Positions 38,393-48,033 of a DNA stretch of 64,000 bases are shown here, one piece after another (positions within the stretch are counted from its first letter, which is position 1; each line of letters begins with the position of its first letter). A program made the position numbers and the translations under genes. Origin of the DNA: Bordetella parapertussis (lineage in GTDB: Bacteria; Pseudomonadota; Gammaproteobacteria; Burkholderiales; Burkholderiaceae_A); assembly GCA_945862305.1 (NCBI GenBank), contig CAMAXF010000001.1:62001-126000 (forward strand), given 5' to 3'. The notes below the pieces were generated by a model that was not told the DNA's origin, did no database searches, and was given only the letters and a program-made list of their open reading frames with translations.

Positions 38393-39745
38393 CTAGGCCT
38401 CATCCGCCAGCATGGATTCCAAGTAGTGGATGGAGGTGCCGCCGTCCCGAAAGTGGGTGTCTCGCATGATCTTTCGATGCAGCGGAATGTTGGTCTGAAT
38501 GCCCTCGACCACCATCTCAGACAGGGCGATGGCCATGCGGGCGATGGCCTGCTCCCGGGTGTCACCGTAACTGATGATCTTGCCGATCATGGAGTCGTAG
38601 TGGGGTGGCACCAGGTAACTGGCGTAGGCATGAGAATCGACCCGAATGCCTGGGCCGCCTGGCATGTGCCATGACTGAATGCGCCCGGGCGAGGGCGTGA
38701 ACTTGAATGGGTCCTCGGCGTTGATGCGGCATTCGATGGCATGGCCCTTGAACTGGACATCCTTCTGGCGCAGCCGCAGGCGCTCGCCACTGGCCACGCG
38801 GATCTGCTCCTGCACGATGTCGAGACCGGTGATGAGCTCCGTGACGGGATGCTCCACCTGAACGCGGGTGTTCATTTCAATGAAATAGAACTCACCGTTC
38901 TCGTAGAGGAATTCAATGGTGCCGGCACCGCGGTAGCCGATCTTCTTACAGGCCTCGGCACACCGAGCCCCGACCTTCTCTCGCAGCTTCTCGGAGAGCT
39001 GTGGAGCAGGAGCCTCTTCGAGCACCTTCTGATGACGGCGCTGCATGGAGCAGTCGCGCTCGCCGAGGTGGATCACGTTGCCATGGTGATCGGCCATGAT
39101 CTGAATTTCAATGTGCCGCGGATTCTCGAGGAACTTCTCCATGTAGACCTCGGGATTGTTGAATGCGGCGGCCGCCTCCGACTTGGTGGTGTGCACGGCA
39201 TGGATGAGGGCTGCCTCGGTGTGCACCACCCGCATGCCCCGACCACCGCCACCGCCGGCGGCCTTGATGATGACGGGGTAACCAATGGCCCGGGCACACC
39301 GAACAATTTCCTTGGGGTCGTCTGGCAGGGCTCCTTCAGAGCCCGGCACGCATGGCACACCAGCGGCAATCATGGCCCGCTTGGCTGCAACCTTGTCGCC
39401 CATCATGCGAATGACATCTGGCGAGGGCCCGATGAAGGTGAAGCCGCTGCGCTCCACCCGTTCGGCAAAGTCGGCGTTCTCGGAGAGAAAGCCGTAGCCG
39501 GGGTGGATGGCCTCTGCATCCGTGACCTCGGCCGCCGCGATGATGGCCGGAATGTTCAAGTAGCTCTCGCGGGAGGCGGGCGGGCCGATGCAGACCGATT
39601 CGTCAGCCAGCCTTACGTATTTGGCCTCGGTGTCGGCGGTGGAATGCACCACCACCGTCTTGATGCCGAGTTCCCGGCAGGCACGCTGGATTCGGAGGGC
39701 GATCTCCCCCCGATTGGCGATGAGCACTTTCTCGAATAGGGCCAT
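38393..39745 (-). CDS. accC: AccC, biotin carboxylase of acetyl-CoA carboxylase
   Basis: Carboxylates the biotin of AccB with ATP and bicarbonate, the first step of fatty acid synthesis. The 450-residue protein shows [17 protein letters not shown] at the start, the glycine-rich ATP loop [28 protein letters not shown], and the catalytic [16 protein letters not shown]. Normal length. It lies 12 bp after accB and forms the conserved aroQ-accB-accC-prmA unit. Confidence 0.98.
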   Translation of the reverse strand: MALFEKVLIANRGEIALRIQRACRELGIKTVVVHSTADTEAKYVRLADESVCIGPPASRESYLNIPAIIAAAEVTDAEAIHPGYGFLSENADFAERVERSGFTFIGPSPDVIRMMGDKVAAKRAMIAAGVPCVPGSEGALPDDPKEIVRCARAIGYPVIIKAAGGGGGRGMRVVHTEAALIHAVHTTKSEAAAAFNNPEVYMEKFLENPRHIEIQIMADHHGNVIHLGERDCSMQRRHQKVLEEAPAPQLSEKLREKVGARCAEACKKIGYRGAGTIEFLYENGEFYFIEMNTRVQVEHPVTELITGLDIVQEQIRVASGERLRLRQKDVQFKGHAIECRINAEDPFKFTPSPGRIQSWHMPGGPGIRVDSHAYASYLVPPHYDSMIGKIISYGDTREQAIARMAIALSEMVVEGIQTNIPLHRKIMRDTHFRDGGTSIHYLESMLADEA

Positions 39746-39757
39746 GACGCGCTCGAA

Positions 39758-40222
39758 CTAGGCGATCACAAACATGGGCTGTCCGAACTCCACGGCCTGG
39801 CCGTTTTCAATCAGGATGGCCTTGACCACCCCCGCGCGGTCGGAGGGAATCTCATTCATCAGCTTCATGGCCTCAATCACGCCCAGGGTCTGACCGACTT
39901 CCACGACATCGCCCAGATTGACATACGGCGCTGCGCCGGGTGCGGAGGCACGGTAGAAGGTGCCCACCATGGGAGACGGGAATGCGTCTTCCGGTGCCGG
40001 GGCCGCGGGCGCCGCCTCGGCTGCAGGTGCAGTCGTGGTCGGTGCGGGCATGGGTGCGGCGGCCATCGCTGGAGCGGCAGCCTGCAAGGCCACGGGTGCG
40101 GCCACCATCGGTGGTCCGGATTTCACGATTCGAACCTTGCCCTCGCCCTCGGTGATCTCGAGTTCGGCGATGTTCGATTCCGCCACGAGGTCGATGAGGG
40201 TCTTAAGCTTTCTGAGGTCCAT
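39758..40222 (-). CDS. accB: AccB, biotin carboxyl carrier protein
   Basis: Carries biotin for acetyl-CoA carboxylase. The 154-residue protein has the N-terminal [18 protein letters not shown], an alanine/proline-rich linker (about residues 40-80), and the lipoyl-like domain with the biotinylation motif EAMKLMNE (biotin lysine K120). ATG 40222 has AGGAGA 5 bp upstream; the longer open frame is not family-like. The start overlaps the aroQ 3' end by 20 bp. Confidence 0.97.
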   Translation of the reverse strand: MDLRKLKTLIDLVAESNIAELEITEGEGKVRIVKSGPPMVAAPVALQAAAPAMAAAPMPAPTTTAPAAEAAPAAPAPEDAFPSPMVGTFYRASAPGAAPYVNLGDVVEVGQTLGVIEAMKLMNEIPSDRAGVVKAILIENGQAVEFGQPMFVIA

Positions 40223-40676
40223 GGGGTCTCCTGTCGAGTTGACCAATGAGGAAGGTAAGGGCGGCGGTGTATCCCTGTGGGCCGAGCCCGCAGATCACGG
40301 CCTGCGCCAGGTCTGAAAAGTACGATTGGTGCCGAAAAGGCTCTCGCCGGTGGACATTGGAGAGGTGCACCTCCACGAAGGGAATCTGCACCGTGGCCAG
40401 TGCGTCTCGCAGGGCCACGCTCGTGTGGGTATAGGCGGCCGGGTTGATCACGATGCCCGTCACGCCTTGCTCGGAGGCCTGGTGGATGAGGTCGATCAGG
40501 ACGCCCTCATGGTTGCTCTGATGGCAGGCCAGGCCGACCTGGTGAGACTGCGCAAGCGCTTGGAGCGAGGCATCGATTTCATCGAGGGTGGTGGTGCCAT
40601 AGACCGACGGCTCACGCTGCCCCAGACGATTGAGGTTGGGCCCGTGGAGGACCCAGAACAGAGATTTGGCGCTCAC
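40203..40676 (-). CDS. aroQ: AroQ, type II 3-dehydroquinate dehydratase
   Basis: Third step of the shikimate pathway. The 157-residue protein has [18 protein letters not shown] near the N terminus, the catalytic region [31 protein letters not shown], and [17 protein letters not shown]. All type II marks are present. The start is uncertain: GTG 40676 (used) and TTG 40679 are both in frame, neither with a good ribosome binding site. It overlaps accB by 20 bp. Confidence 0.94.
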   Translation of the reverse strand: MSAKSLFWVLHGPNLNRLGQREPSVYGTTTLDEIDASLQALAQSHQVGLACHQSNHEGVLIDLIHQASEQGVTGIVINPAAYTHTSVALRDALATVQIPFVEVHLSNVHRREPFRHQSYFSDLAQAVICGLGPQGYTAALTFLIGQLDRRPHGPQKA

Positions 40677-40732
40677 CAATGGCGGCGGGTGGTCAACATG
40701 GGCGCCAGTGTACCCGAACAGCTAATTTCTTG

Positions 40733-41266
40733 TTACTGACTTTCTTTTAGCCAGCTTCTGAGCTCTTCTTCTTTGATCCTTCCAAGCTTCTGACGGCGCA
40801 CAACGCCCTTGTCATCGATGAGGACGGTGTAGGGAAGGGCGTCGATTCGGGCACCAAGCCGTTTGGCCAGTTCGGTGCCAGCACCCCCCACCAAGAGAAT
40901 CGGGTAGCTCACGCCATGCTGCTCGAGGAAGCCTTTGACATTGCTCGGGGAGTCGACGGCCAGGCCGATGACCTTGGCGGTGTGGGGTGCCATGTCTTGG
41001 TGGACTCGGGAGAGTTCGGGCATTTCCTCGATGCAGGGTGCGCACCAGGTCGCCCAGAAGTTGACCACTGTGAGCGGCCCGCGGTGCTCGGCCACGCGGG
41101 TTGTCTCCGTCTGCCCATTGATCATCTGTGGGTACTGCAACTCAAAGACCCAATTGGCCGAGGGGATGTCGAGCTTGGGCGCCTGACGCCAGTATCCAAG
41201 GCTCATACCAGCCAGCAGGGCCAGGACGATCACGCCGATCCAGAGCAGGTGGCTGCGCCGTGTCAT
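40733..41266 (-). CDS. TlpA/ResA-like membrane-anchored thioredoxin
   Basis: Periplasmic thiol-disulfide protein of 177 residues with an N-terminal anchor helix (about residues 7-25) and a thioredoxin fold. The active site is WCAPC, cysteines 75 and 78, in NFWATWCAPCIEEMPEL; the cis-proline loop is ALPYTVLID. Relatives reduce apocytochrome c or copper sites. Its partner is not clear here. The ATG overlaps the stop of the preceding gene (ATGA), so the two are probably co-translated. Confidence 0.88.
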   Translation of the reverse strand: MTRRSHLLWIGVIVLALLAGMSLGYWRQAPKLDIPSANWVFELQYPQMINGQTETTRVAEHRGPLTVVNFWATWCAPCIEEMPELSRVHQDMAPHTAKVIGLAVDSPSNVKGFLEQHGVSYPILLVGGAGTELAKRLGARIDALPYTVLIDDKGVVRRQKLGRIKEEELRSWLKESQ

Positions 41267-41817
41267 AGGAGCTCCTCGAGAGATTGTCGGTGAATGGCGC
41301 CCGCATGCTTGAGGGCGCTCACATCATCGGTGACGCGAATCACCACAGGCTCATTTTCCCATGTGAAGGCAAGGGCTTCGTCTGGGCCTTGTCGCCCAGG
41401 GCGACCCGGCCACTCAACGGCATCGACATTCAGGCCATGGTTGATGAGAAAGATCCCCAACTCCTTGGCGCTGCTCGTACGACAAATCAGGTGCAGGCCG
41501 GAGTGTTCCGTGGCGGTGCCATTGACCACGGCCCCACCAATCCATGGCTCGAAGTGTTCAAGAAGGACCATGAGTCGATGGCCTGCCGCCCTCAGGTGCT
41601 GCAGGCGCTGGGGCTGGGTGTCGGCGTGGTAGAGGGCGAGGTGCTCTCGCAGGGCATCTTCGACATGCGCGTTGGAGGGAAGGTCTTCGCGTGCGATGCG
41701 GTGGCCTCGACCACCGGTGAGGCCTTCATAGGCCTTGCGCTTGGCCTGCTCATAACTGAGACCATCATCGGCAATCAGTTGCGCAGCCGCGGCAGCGATT
41801 TCGTCTCGAAGGCCCAT
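41263..41817 (-). CDS. Conserved hypothetical protein, possible nucleotidyltransferase-like fold
   Basis: Protein of 184 residues that I recognise only as a betaproteobacterial gene found beside mpl and a thioredoxin gene. The first 40 residues form a basic helical segment (AYEGLTGGRGHR). The central part HRLMVLLEHFEPWIGGAVVNGTATEHSGLHLI resembles the G-S/A ... hD-h-h strand pattern of nucleotidyltransferases, though here the expected aspartate position reads SGLHL, so catalysis is doubtful. The rest has DAVEWPGRPGR and ALAFTWENEPVVIRV. It overlaps tlpA by 4 bp and is divergent from mpl. Confidence 0.6.
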   Translation of the reverse strand: MGLRDEIAAAAAQLIADDGLSYEQAKRKAYEGLTGGRGHRIAREDLPSNAHVEDALREHLALYHADTQPQRLQHLRAAGHRLMVLLEHFEPWIGGAVVNGTATEHSGLHLICRTSSAKELGIFLINHGLNVDAVEWPGRPGRQGPDEALAFTWENEPVVIRVTDDVSALKHAGAIHRQSLEELL

Positions 41818-41854
41818 GGGACCCCATTATGCCGCTCGCTACAATGCACCATGC
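41817..41854. promoter_or_regulatory. Overlapping divergent promoters for the 41817 gene and mpl
   Basis: Only 33 bp separate the two start codons. TACAAT (plus, 41840-41845) ends 5 bp before the mpl ATG, and CATAAT (minus, 41826-41831) ends 8 bp before the other ATG. The -35 regions would lie inside the opposite gene and are weak. Polymerase could occupy only one promoter at a time. Confidence 0.35.
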
Positions 41855-43224
41855 ACCTCCACATCATCGGCATCTGCGGAACCTTCATGGGCGGCCTGGC
41901 CCAGATTGCAAAGGCCATGGGCCACCGGGTCACGGGCTGCGATGCCCATGTCTACCCCCCGATGAGCGATCAACTTCGTGCCGCTGGCATCGATCTCGTG
42001 GAGGGCTTCGAGGTAGACCAACTGGCGCTCCGCCCCGATCTCTGGGTGGTTGGCAATGTGGCACGCCGCGGCCAACCCCTGATTGAAGCCTTGCTCAATG
42101 GCCGCTTCCCCATGGTGTCTGGCCCGCAATGGATGTCGCAGCATTTGCTGGGCGATCGTCGCGTGCTGGCGGTGTCGGGCACCCACGGCAAGACCACCAC
42201 CAGTTCGCTGGCCGCCTGGCTGCTGGAGCATGCGGGCCAGGCCCCCGGCTTTTTGATTGGCGGCGTGCCCGAGGATTTTGGCTGTTCGGCCCGCCCGGGC
42301 ACCCAGGATGGCTGGTTTGTGATCGAGGCCGATGAGTACGACACGGCATTTTTCGACAAGCGCTCCAAGCTCTTGCACTACCGGGCCGAGGTGGCCATTG
42401 TGAACAACCTGGAGTTCGACCATGCCGACATCTTTCCCGATCTGGCAGCCATCGAGACCCAGTTCCATCATTGGATTCGGACCCTGCCGTCGCAAGGGCA
42501 TCTGGTGGTCAATGCCGAGGCGCCTGCAATTGCGCGTGTGCTGGAGCGGGGCTGCTGGACCCCGGTGACCCGTTTCCTCGACGCTGCGGGCTGGTCGATT
42601 GGCTCAGATGTAACGGCCGAGTCGGGCTTTGAAGCCTTCTCGATTCTGCAGGATGGCCGCACTGTGGCACAGGCCCGAAGCCCTTTGTGGGGCCCACACA
42701 ATCGGGCCAATGCCCTGGCGGCCTTGCTCGCCGTGCAGGCCTGCGGTGTGCCCTGGCCCACCCTGCTCGAGGGCCTCTCATCCTTTCAAGGTGTGAAGCG
42801 GCGCATGCAGGTCCGAGGCACGTCGGGTGGAGTGACGGTCTACGACGACTTTGCCCATCACCCCACGGCCATCGCGACCACCCTTTCCGGCCTGCGCCCT
42901 CAGCTGAAGCCAGGTGCACGGCTCCTGGCGGTGCTCGAGCCCCGGTCTAACACCATGAAGATGGGGGTCATGCGGGCCAAGCTCGCCGAGTCTCTGATGG
43001 AGGCTGATCTCGTCTTTGGCTTTGCGGGTGGCCTGGACTGGCCACTGAATGAGGCCCTTGCGCCACTGGGCTCGCGGGCATCATCGAGCCCAGACTTCGA
43101 AGCCCTCGTGGCCCAGGTGGTCTCGGCCGCTCGGCCCGGGGATGCCATCTTGGTCATGAGCAATGGAGGCTTCGGCGGCATCCATGAGCGTCTGCTGGCC
43201 GAGTTGTCATCTCGGGCGGGCTGA
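41851..43224 (+). CDS. mpl: Mpl, UDP-MurNAc:L-alanyl-gamma-D-glutamyl-meso-diaminopimelate ligase
   Basis: Recycling ligase that returns the murein tripeptide to UDP-MurNAc. The 457-residue protein starts MHLHIIGICGTFMGGLA, the Mpl form of the MurC signature, and has the ATP loop [12 protein letters not shown] near residue 110, EADEYDTAFFDKRSK, VNNLEFDHADIF, DDFAHHPTAI and EPRSNTMKMG, all Mpl rather than MurC. ATG 41851 is chosen; an upstream open frame is a shadow of the divergent gene. With ampD it completes part of the cell wall salvage route. Confidence 0.96.
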   Translation: MHLHIIGICGTFMGGLAQIAKAMGHRVTGCDAHVYPPMSDQLRAAGIDLVEGFEVDQLALRPDLWVVGNVARRGQPLIEALLNGRFPMVSGPQWMSQHLLGDRRVLAVSGTHGKTTTSSLAAWLLEHAGQAPGFLIGGVPEDFGCSARPGTQDGWFVIEADEYDTAFFDKRSKLLHYRAEVAIVNNLEFDHADIFPDLAAIETQFHHWIRTLPSQGHLVVNAEAPAIARVLERGCWTPVTRFLDAAGWSIGSDVTAESGFEAFSILQDGRTVAQARSPLWGPHNRANALAALLAVQACGVPWPTLLEGLSSFQGVKRRMQVRGTSGGVTVYDDFAHHPTAIATTLSGLRPQLKPGARLLAVLEPRSNTMKMGVMRAKLAESLMEADLVFGFAGGLDWPLNEALAPLGSRASSSPDFEALVAQVVSAARPGDAILVMSNGGFGGIHERLLAELSSRAG

Positions 43225-43234
43225 GGACGCGCTG

Positions 43235-46060
43235 GTGAATGTCTTTTTTGAGGAGTCGGGCGCGTTCAAGACCGCATCCGTGTTGAGCCAGTCGGATGCG
43301 AGCCTGCAGGTGAGCCTGGTCTCTGGGCGGCGGCTCAAGCTCAAGGCCAATCAGGTGCTGGTGAGTTTTGAGCAGCCGGCTGCAGAAGCATTTCTGGAGG
43401 CGGCCCAGCAGGTGGCCGATGGCCTGGAGGCCGACTTTCTCTGGGACTGTGCACCCACAGAAGACTTCGCCGCGTCCGTCTTTGCGCGTGAAGTCTTTGG
43501 TGCGTCGTGCCGGCCCGTGGATGAGGCGGGCCTCATCCTGGCCTTGCACGGGTCTCCGATGCATTTCTACAAGAAAGGCCGGGGTGTCTATCGGCCTGCC
43601 CCCGCGGAGGCCCTGGAGGCAGCTCGGGTTAGCGCACTTAAGAAGCAGCAGCGCCAGGCCGAGCAGGACGCCATCGAGGCTGCGCTGCGTGCGGGCGACC
43701 TGCCGACGGCCGTGGCGGACCAGGCCATGCGGCTGCTGGTCAACCCAGACAAGCAGTCGATTGCATTTAAGGCCTTGGAGGCTGCGGCCCATTACCTGCA
43801 GCAGACGCCTGCCCGGCTGTTGCTGAGCCTGGGCGGCATTCCCTCCGCCTACGCCTTGCATCGTGGTCGGCTGCTGGCCGAGTGTTACCCGCAGGGTGCC
43901 GAGGCGACCCTCTCTGAGGCCGAGGCCAGTGGGCTGGCTGCCGAGCGCGAGGCCCTGTTGGCCGACCTTCCAAAGGCGAGCCCACGGGTCTACTCCATTG
44001 ACGATGCCGCCACGACCGAGGTCGACGATGGCTTCTCCCTCGAGCCGCTGGCCGATGGAGGCTGGCGCGTCGGTGTGCACATTGCGGCACCTGGCCTGCT
44101 GCTCAAGCCCGGCAGTGCCGTGGCCGACCGCGCCCGTGAGCGGGCCTCCACGGCCTACTGCCCGGGTGAAAAATTCACGATGCTGGCAGCACCCCTGATT
44201 TCGCTCGCCTCATTGGATGAAGGCCGCTGGGTGCCGTCCATGTCGCTCTATGTGGAGTTCGATGCCGCAGGTGCGCGGCAGCGGCATGTGAGTCGCGTGG
44301 AGCAGGTCTGGGTGGCGCGCAACATCCGACACGGGGATTGGGAGCATCGTCTGGAGCCGGCGGCGGCCTCGGCCGACGGTGCTGCAGCCGATCTGCCGTG
44401 GGAGGGTCTGCCCGTCTTGTACCAACTCGCCTGTGGCCTGCGGGCTGGCCGTGAGGCCGTGCGCGGCCGCCCGGAGCCGGTGGGTCGCACCGATTTTTCG
44501 GTCGGTGTGGACTGGAATGCCGACGACCCAGACGCTGTGGCGCATGGCCACGGAACGGCCACACTCGGCCTGCGGGCCCGGGGCTCGCCGGTCGACATCC
44601 TGGTCTCCGAGTTCATGATTCTCACGAATGTCATCTGGGGGGAGACGATCGCCTTGGGTCAGTTACCGGGCATTTACCGCTGCCAGTCGATGGGCCGGGT
44701 GCGAATGCAGACACAGCCCGGGGCCCATCAAGGACTTGGGGTGTCCCACTATGCATGGTCCTCCTCACCCTTGCGCCGGTATGCAGACCTGGTGAACCAG
44801 TGGCAGCTCTTGTCGATTCTTGGCCATGGCCGACCGGCCTTTCGTCCCGGTGATGCGGGGCTCTTCGCAGACCTCGCCCACTTCGAGGCCCGGTACGACC
44901 GGTATGCAGAGTTTCAGGCGTGGATGGAGCGCTACTGGAGCATTCGTTGGCTGGGCCAGCAGGCGGGGCAGGCGGGCGAGTTCTGGCAGCTGTCTGAGGC
45001 CGCCGAGCCGCTCATCGTCGAGGCTGTGGCCACCCGACAGGAAGGGCAGTTCCGGCTGCGTGCTGCGCCCATCAGCGTTCGGGTGTCGGAGTGGTCGCAG
45101 TTGGCGCCCGGCACCGAGGTTGAGGTGCGACTGCTCCGGGCCGATGGCCTGGAGGTGAGCATCGAGGCCAAGGGGGTTCGGGTGATCTCCACCGCCGAGG
45201 TCGACCGCTATGCGGTCCTCGGCGACCCCATCTCCCACAGCAAGAGCCCGGCCATTCACCAGGCCTTTGCCGAGCAGCTCGATGAGCCGATGCAGTACGG
45301 CGCCATTCAGGTGGCCGCATCTGAACTGGCCGAGCGGCTCGACGCCCTGGCCCAGGATGGCTATCGGGGCATGAACCTCACCATTCCCCTCAAGGAGGTG
45401 GCCTTTGCCCTGCTGCAGGAGCGGGGCTGGCCCATCAGCCCCCGGGCCAGCAGTGCCCAGGCGGTCAACACCCTGATCCGAATCGATCAAGGCTGGCAGG
45501 GCGACAACACCGACGGTGCGGGTCTGGTTCGCGACATTCAACGGCTGTTGGCGGTGGCGTCTCTGGCAGGCCATTCGATACTCATCCTGGGGGCCGGTGG
45601 TGCAGCCCGTGGTGTTGTGGGCCCCCTGCTGGATGCCGGCGCCGGCCCCATCTGGATGGCCAATCGCAGCCTGGATCGGGCCATGGCAGTGGCCGCCGAC
45701 CATGCGGCGGCCTCGGTGTTGGCCACCTCACTGGCGCCCTTGGCCACGGGCCATGCGGCCGACCGTCCCTTTGTGCCAAGCCTCATTATTAACGCCACGG
45801 CGGCAAGCCTTCAGGGCGACGACCTGGCCATCGATCCAGGGCTCTTCGCGGGCGCCCAGCTCGTGGTCGACATGATGTACGGCCCGGGTCTCACGCCGTT
45901 TCTTCAGGCCGCTCGGGATGCCGGTGCCTCACTGGTGGCCGATGGCCTGGGCATGCTGGTGGAACAGGCGGCCGAGAGTTTTTCTGCCTGGCGGGGCCGA
46001 CGGCCCGAGACAGGGCCTGTGCTGGAACACCTGCGAGGCCTGTTGGAGCAGGCCGCATGA
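43235..46060 (+). CDS. Fusion protein: RNase II/R-type ribonuclease (RNB) joined to shikimate dehydrogenase AroE
   Basis: One uninterrupted frame of 941 codons with two complete enzymes. Residues 1-649 are an RNB exoribonuclease: SIDDAATTEVDD (first Asp D256), GVHIAAPG, and SPLRRYADLVNQW (511-516 for SPLRRY). Residues about 650-941 are AroE: SHSKSP (668-672 region), NLTIPLK with catalytic K720, NTDGAG with D760, GAGGAAR (786-792), NATAASLQG and DGLGMLVEQAAESF. In related genomes rnb and aroE are separate neighbours; here no stop lies between them. Start GTG 43235 follows GAGGA by 7 bp and gives NVFFEESGAFK, the family N terminus. The 3' end overlaps mgtE (ATGA). Confidence 0.93.
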   Translation: MNVFFEESGAFKTASVLSQSDASLQVSLVSGRRLKLKANQVLVSFEQPAAEAFLEAAQQVADGLEADFLWDCAPTEDFAASVFAREVFGASCRPVDEAGLILALHGSPMHFYKKGRGVYRPAPAEALEAARVSALKKQQRQAEQDAIEAALRAGDLPTAVADQAMRLLVNPDKQSIAFKALEAAAHYLQQTPARLLLSLGGIPSAYALHRGRLLAECYPQGAEATLSEAEASGLAAEREALLADLPKASPRVYSIDDAATTEVDDGFSLEPLADGGWRVGVHIAAPGLLLKPGSAVADRARERASTAYCPGEKFTMLAAPLISLASLDEGRWVPSMSLYVEFDAAGARQRHVSRVEQVWVARNIRHGDWEHRLEPAAASADGAAADLPWEGLPVLYQLACGLRAGREAVRGRPEPVGRTDFSVGVDWNADDPDAVAHGHGTATLGLRARGSPVDILVSEFMILTNVIWGETIALGQLPGIYRCQSMGRVRMQTQPGAHQGLGVSHYAWSSSPLRRYADLVNQWQLLSILGHGRPAFRPGDAGLFADLAHFEARYDRYAEFQAWMERYWSIRWLGQQAGQAGEFWQLSEAAEPLIVEAVATRQEGQFRLRAAPISVRVSEWSQLAPGTEVEVRLLRADGLEVSIEAKGVRVISTAEVDRYAVLGDPISHSKSPAIHQAFAEQLDEPMQYGAIQVAASELAERLDALAQDGYRGMNLTIPLKEVAFALLQERGWPISPRASSAQAVNTLIRIDQGWQGDNTDGAGLVRDIQRLLAVASLAGHSILILGAGGAARGVVGPLLDAGAGPIWMANRSLDRAMAVAADHAAASVLATSLAPLATGHAADRPFVPSLIINATAASLQGDDLAIDPGLFAGAQLVVDMMYGPGLTPFLQAARDAGASLVADGLGMLVEQAAESFSAWRGRRPETGPVLEHLRGLLEQAA
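45171..45184 (+). promoter_or_regulatory. Possible internal ribosome binding site and GTG start for AroE alone
   Basis: AGGGGG (45171-45176) lies 5 bp before an in-frame GTG at 45182, which would give a 292-residue AroE beginning ISTAEVDRYAVLGD. It could be the former aroE start, still able to make free AroE in addition to the fusion protein. No stop codon separates it from the rnb part. Confidence 0.4.
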
Positions 46061-47520
46061 ACACGAGCCTGCAGATGCGAGACCCCGAGGCGGGGCCGCA
46101 CGCCCTCGAGGAGATTCAGTCCCTGCTGCACCGGTTTCGGGTGGAGGCAGCGCTTGTGCATCGCGAGCAGCTTGCGGGCGATGATGCCCGCAAGGGCCTG
46201 GTGGAGCAGTTGGTGGCCAAGCAGCAATTGGCTGCGCTCTCGCCAAAGATTCGGGCCCTGCATGCGGCCGACGTGGCTTGTGTTCTGGAGGGGCTGCCGC
46301 TGGAGCAGCGGATGCTGATTTGGTCGCTGGTGCCAGATGCGTTGCATGCCGATGTCATGGTGGAACTCGGCGAGCCCGTGCGGGCCAGCATCATCGAGCG
46401 CATGACCCGCGAGGCCCTCATCCGAATGGCCCAGGCACTCGACACCGATGACCTCGCGGCCCTGGCCGATGAGCTGCCGGCTGAAGTGGTGGAACGGGTT
46501 CAGCAGGGCCTGACCATCGAGGAGCGCGAGCAACTGCGGGCGGCCATGTCCTACCCTGAGGACAGCGTTGGGGCCCGCATGGATTTTGAGATGGTCACCA
46601 TCCGAGACGATGTCACCTTGGAGGTGGTGCTGCGCTATCTGCGCCGATTCGAGGACCTGCCCGATCACACCGACCAGGTCTTTGTGGTCGACCGCAAGGA
46701 GGTGCTGCAGGGCCTGCTGCCCCTGGCCAAGCTGCTGGTGCACGAGCCCGAAACCTTGGTGGCCGACGTCATGCGGCGTGATGCCCTCTCACTCAATGTG
46801 CTCGATGAGGCCATCGATGCGGCCCAGGCTTTTCAGCGCTACGACCTCGTCTCCGCACCTGTGGTGGATGAGTCCGGGCGGCTGGTGGGTCGCCTGACCA
46901 TCTCAGAGGTCGTTGATGTGATTCAGGAGGAGAGTGGGGCCGAGGTGCTGGCCCAGGCCGGCCTTCGCGAGGAGGAGGACCTCTTTGCCTCCGTCTGGGC
47001 CTCGGCCAAGAACCGTTGGCTCTGGCTCGCCCTCAACCTGTGCACGGCGTTTTTTGCATCGCGCGTGATCGGTGCCTTTGAGGGCACGATCGAGCGGGTG
47101 GTAGCCCTGGCGGCCCTCATGCCCATTGTCGCGGGCATTGCTGGCAACTCGGGCAACCAGACCATGACACTCTTCATTCGCTCGTTGGCGATGGGCCAGG
47201 TGAGTGGGTCGAATGTGCGGCGCCTGATTGCCAAGGAGCTCTCGATTGCGGGCCTGAACGGCCTCGTCTGGGGCTCGGTGGCTGGCGCCTTTGCCTGGCT
47301 GCTCTATGCTGATACGGCCCAGGGGCCCCTGCTGGGCCTGGTGATGATGATGGCCATCATGCTGAACCTGCTGGTGGGCGCGCTGGTGGGGCTGCTGGTG
47401 CCTTTGGCGCTCGATCGGATGGGGCGTGATCCAGCCCTGGGGTCGTCGGTGCTGCTCACCTTCACCACTGACTCCATGGGCTTTCTGTTCTTCTTGGGCC
47501 TGGCAACCTTCTTATTCTGA
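46057..47520 (+). CDS. mgtE: MgtE-family magnesium transporter
   Basis: Magnesium channel/transporter of 487 residues: an N-terminal helical domain (about 30-150, with [17 protein letters not shown]), two CBS domains (about 160-295, with [18 protein letters not shown] and [21 protein letters not shown]), and a membrane domain (about 325-487) with [27 protein letters not shown] split by the pore motif. Metal binding between the CBS domains normally gates the pore. It overlaps the aroE end by 4 bp, occupying the place where mtgA often stands, and overlaps moaC by 9 bp. Confidence 0.95.
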   Translation: MNTSLQMRDPEAGPHALEEIQSLLHRFRVEAALVHREQLAGDDARKGLVEQLVAKQQLAALSPKIRALHAADVACVLEGLPLEQRMLIWSLVPDALHADVMVELGEPVRASIIERMTREALIRMAQALDTDDLAALADELPAEVVERVQQGLTIEEREQLRAAMSYPEDSVGARMDFEMVTIRDDVTLEVVLRYLRRFEDLPDHTDQVFVVDRKEVLQGLLPLAKLLVHEPETLVADVMRRDALSLNVLDEAIDAAQAFQRYDLVSAPVVDESGRLVGRLTISEVVDVIQEESGAEVLAQAGLREEEDLFASVWASAKNRWLWLALNLCTAFFASRVIGAFEGTIERVVALAALMPIVAGIAGNSGNQTMTLFIRSLAMGQVSGSNVRRLIAKELSIAGLNGLVWGSVAGAFAWLLYADTAQGPLLGLVMMMAIMLNLLVGALVGLLVPLALDRMGRDPALGSSVLLTFTTDSMGFLFFLGLATFLF

Positions 47521-47994
47521 GTCGGCCTGCCAGTGGCCGCTTCGGCCGCCTGATTTTTCCAGCAGTTTCACATCACCGATCACCATGCCGCGGTCGATGG
47601 CCTTGACCATATCGTAGACGGTGAGCAGGCCGATTTGCACTGCCGTGAGGGCCTCCATCTCCACGCCCGTCTTGCCGGTGAGTCCAACGGTCGCCGTGCA
47701 TCGAACGGCCCGATGCTCCGGCTCACAACGGAGTTCCACCGCCACCTTGGTGATGGCCAGGGGATGGCACAAGGGGATGAGGTCGCTGGTTTTTTTGGTG
47801 GCCTGAATGGCGGCAATGCGGGCCACCGCCAGGACATCGCCCTTGGCGGCCTCGCCGCGTTGAATCACCGCAAGTGTCTCCGGCTTCATGCGAATGACAC
47901 CTGTGGCCGTGGCCTCGCGCGTTGCGTCGGGCTTGCCCCCGACATCCACCATGTGGGCCTGGCCCTGGTCGTTGAAGTGCGTGAGTTCCGTCAT
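47512..47994 (-). CDS. moaC: MoaC, cyclic pyranopterin monophosphate synthase
   Basis: Second step of molybdenum cofactor synthesis, acting after MoaA. The 160-residue protein has [14 protein letters not shown] near the N terminus, [12 protein letters not shown] and [23 protein letters not shown] with the active-site region [17 protein letters not shown]. Complete and of normal length. No other moa gene is nearby. It is divergent from the M48 peptidase gene with 39 bp between starts and overlaps mgtE by 9 bp at the 3' end. Confidence 0.96.
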   Translation of the reverse strand: MTELTHFNDQGQAHMVDVGGKPDATREATATGVIRMKPETLAVIQRGEAAKGDVLAVARIAAIQATKKTSDLIPLCHPLAITKVAVELRCEPEHRAVRCTATVGLTGKTGVEMEALTAVQIGLLTVYDMVKAIDRGMVIGDVKLLEKSGGRSGHWQADSE

Positions 47995-48033
47995 TCGAAG
48001 GCCTGCCTTTTCATGGTGTCATCATAGAACGAG

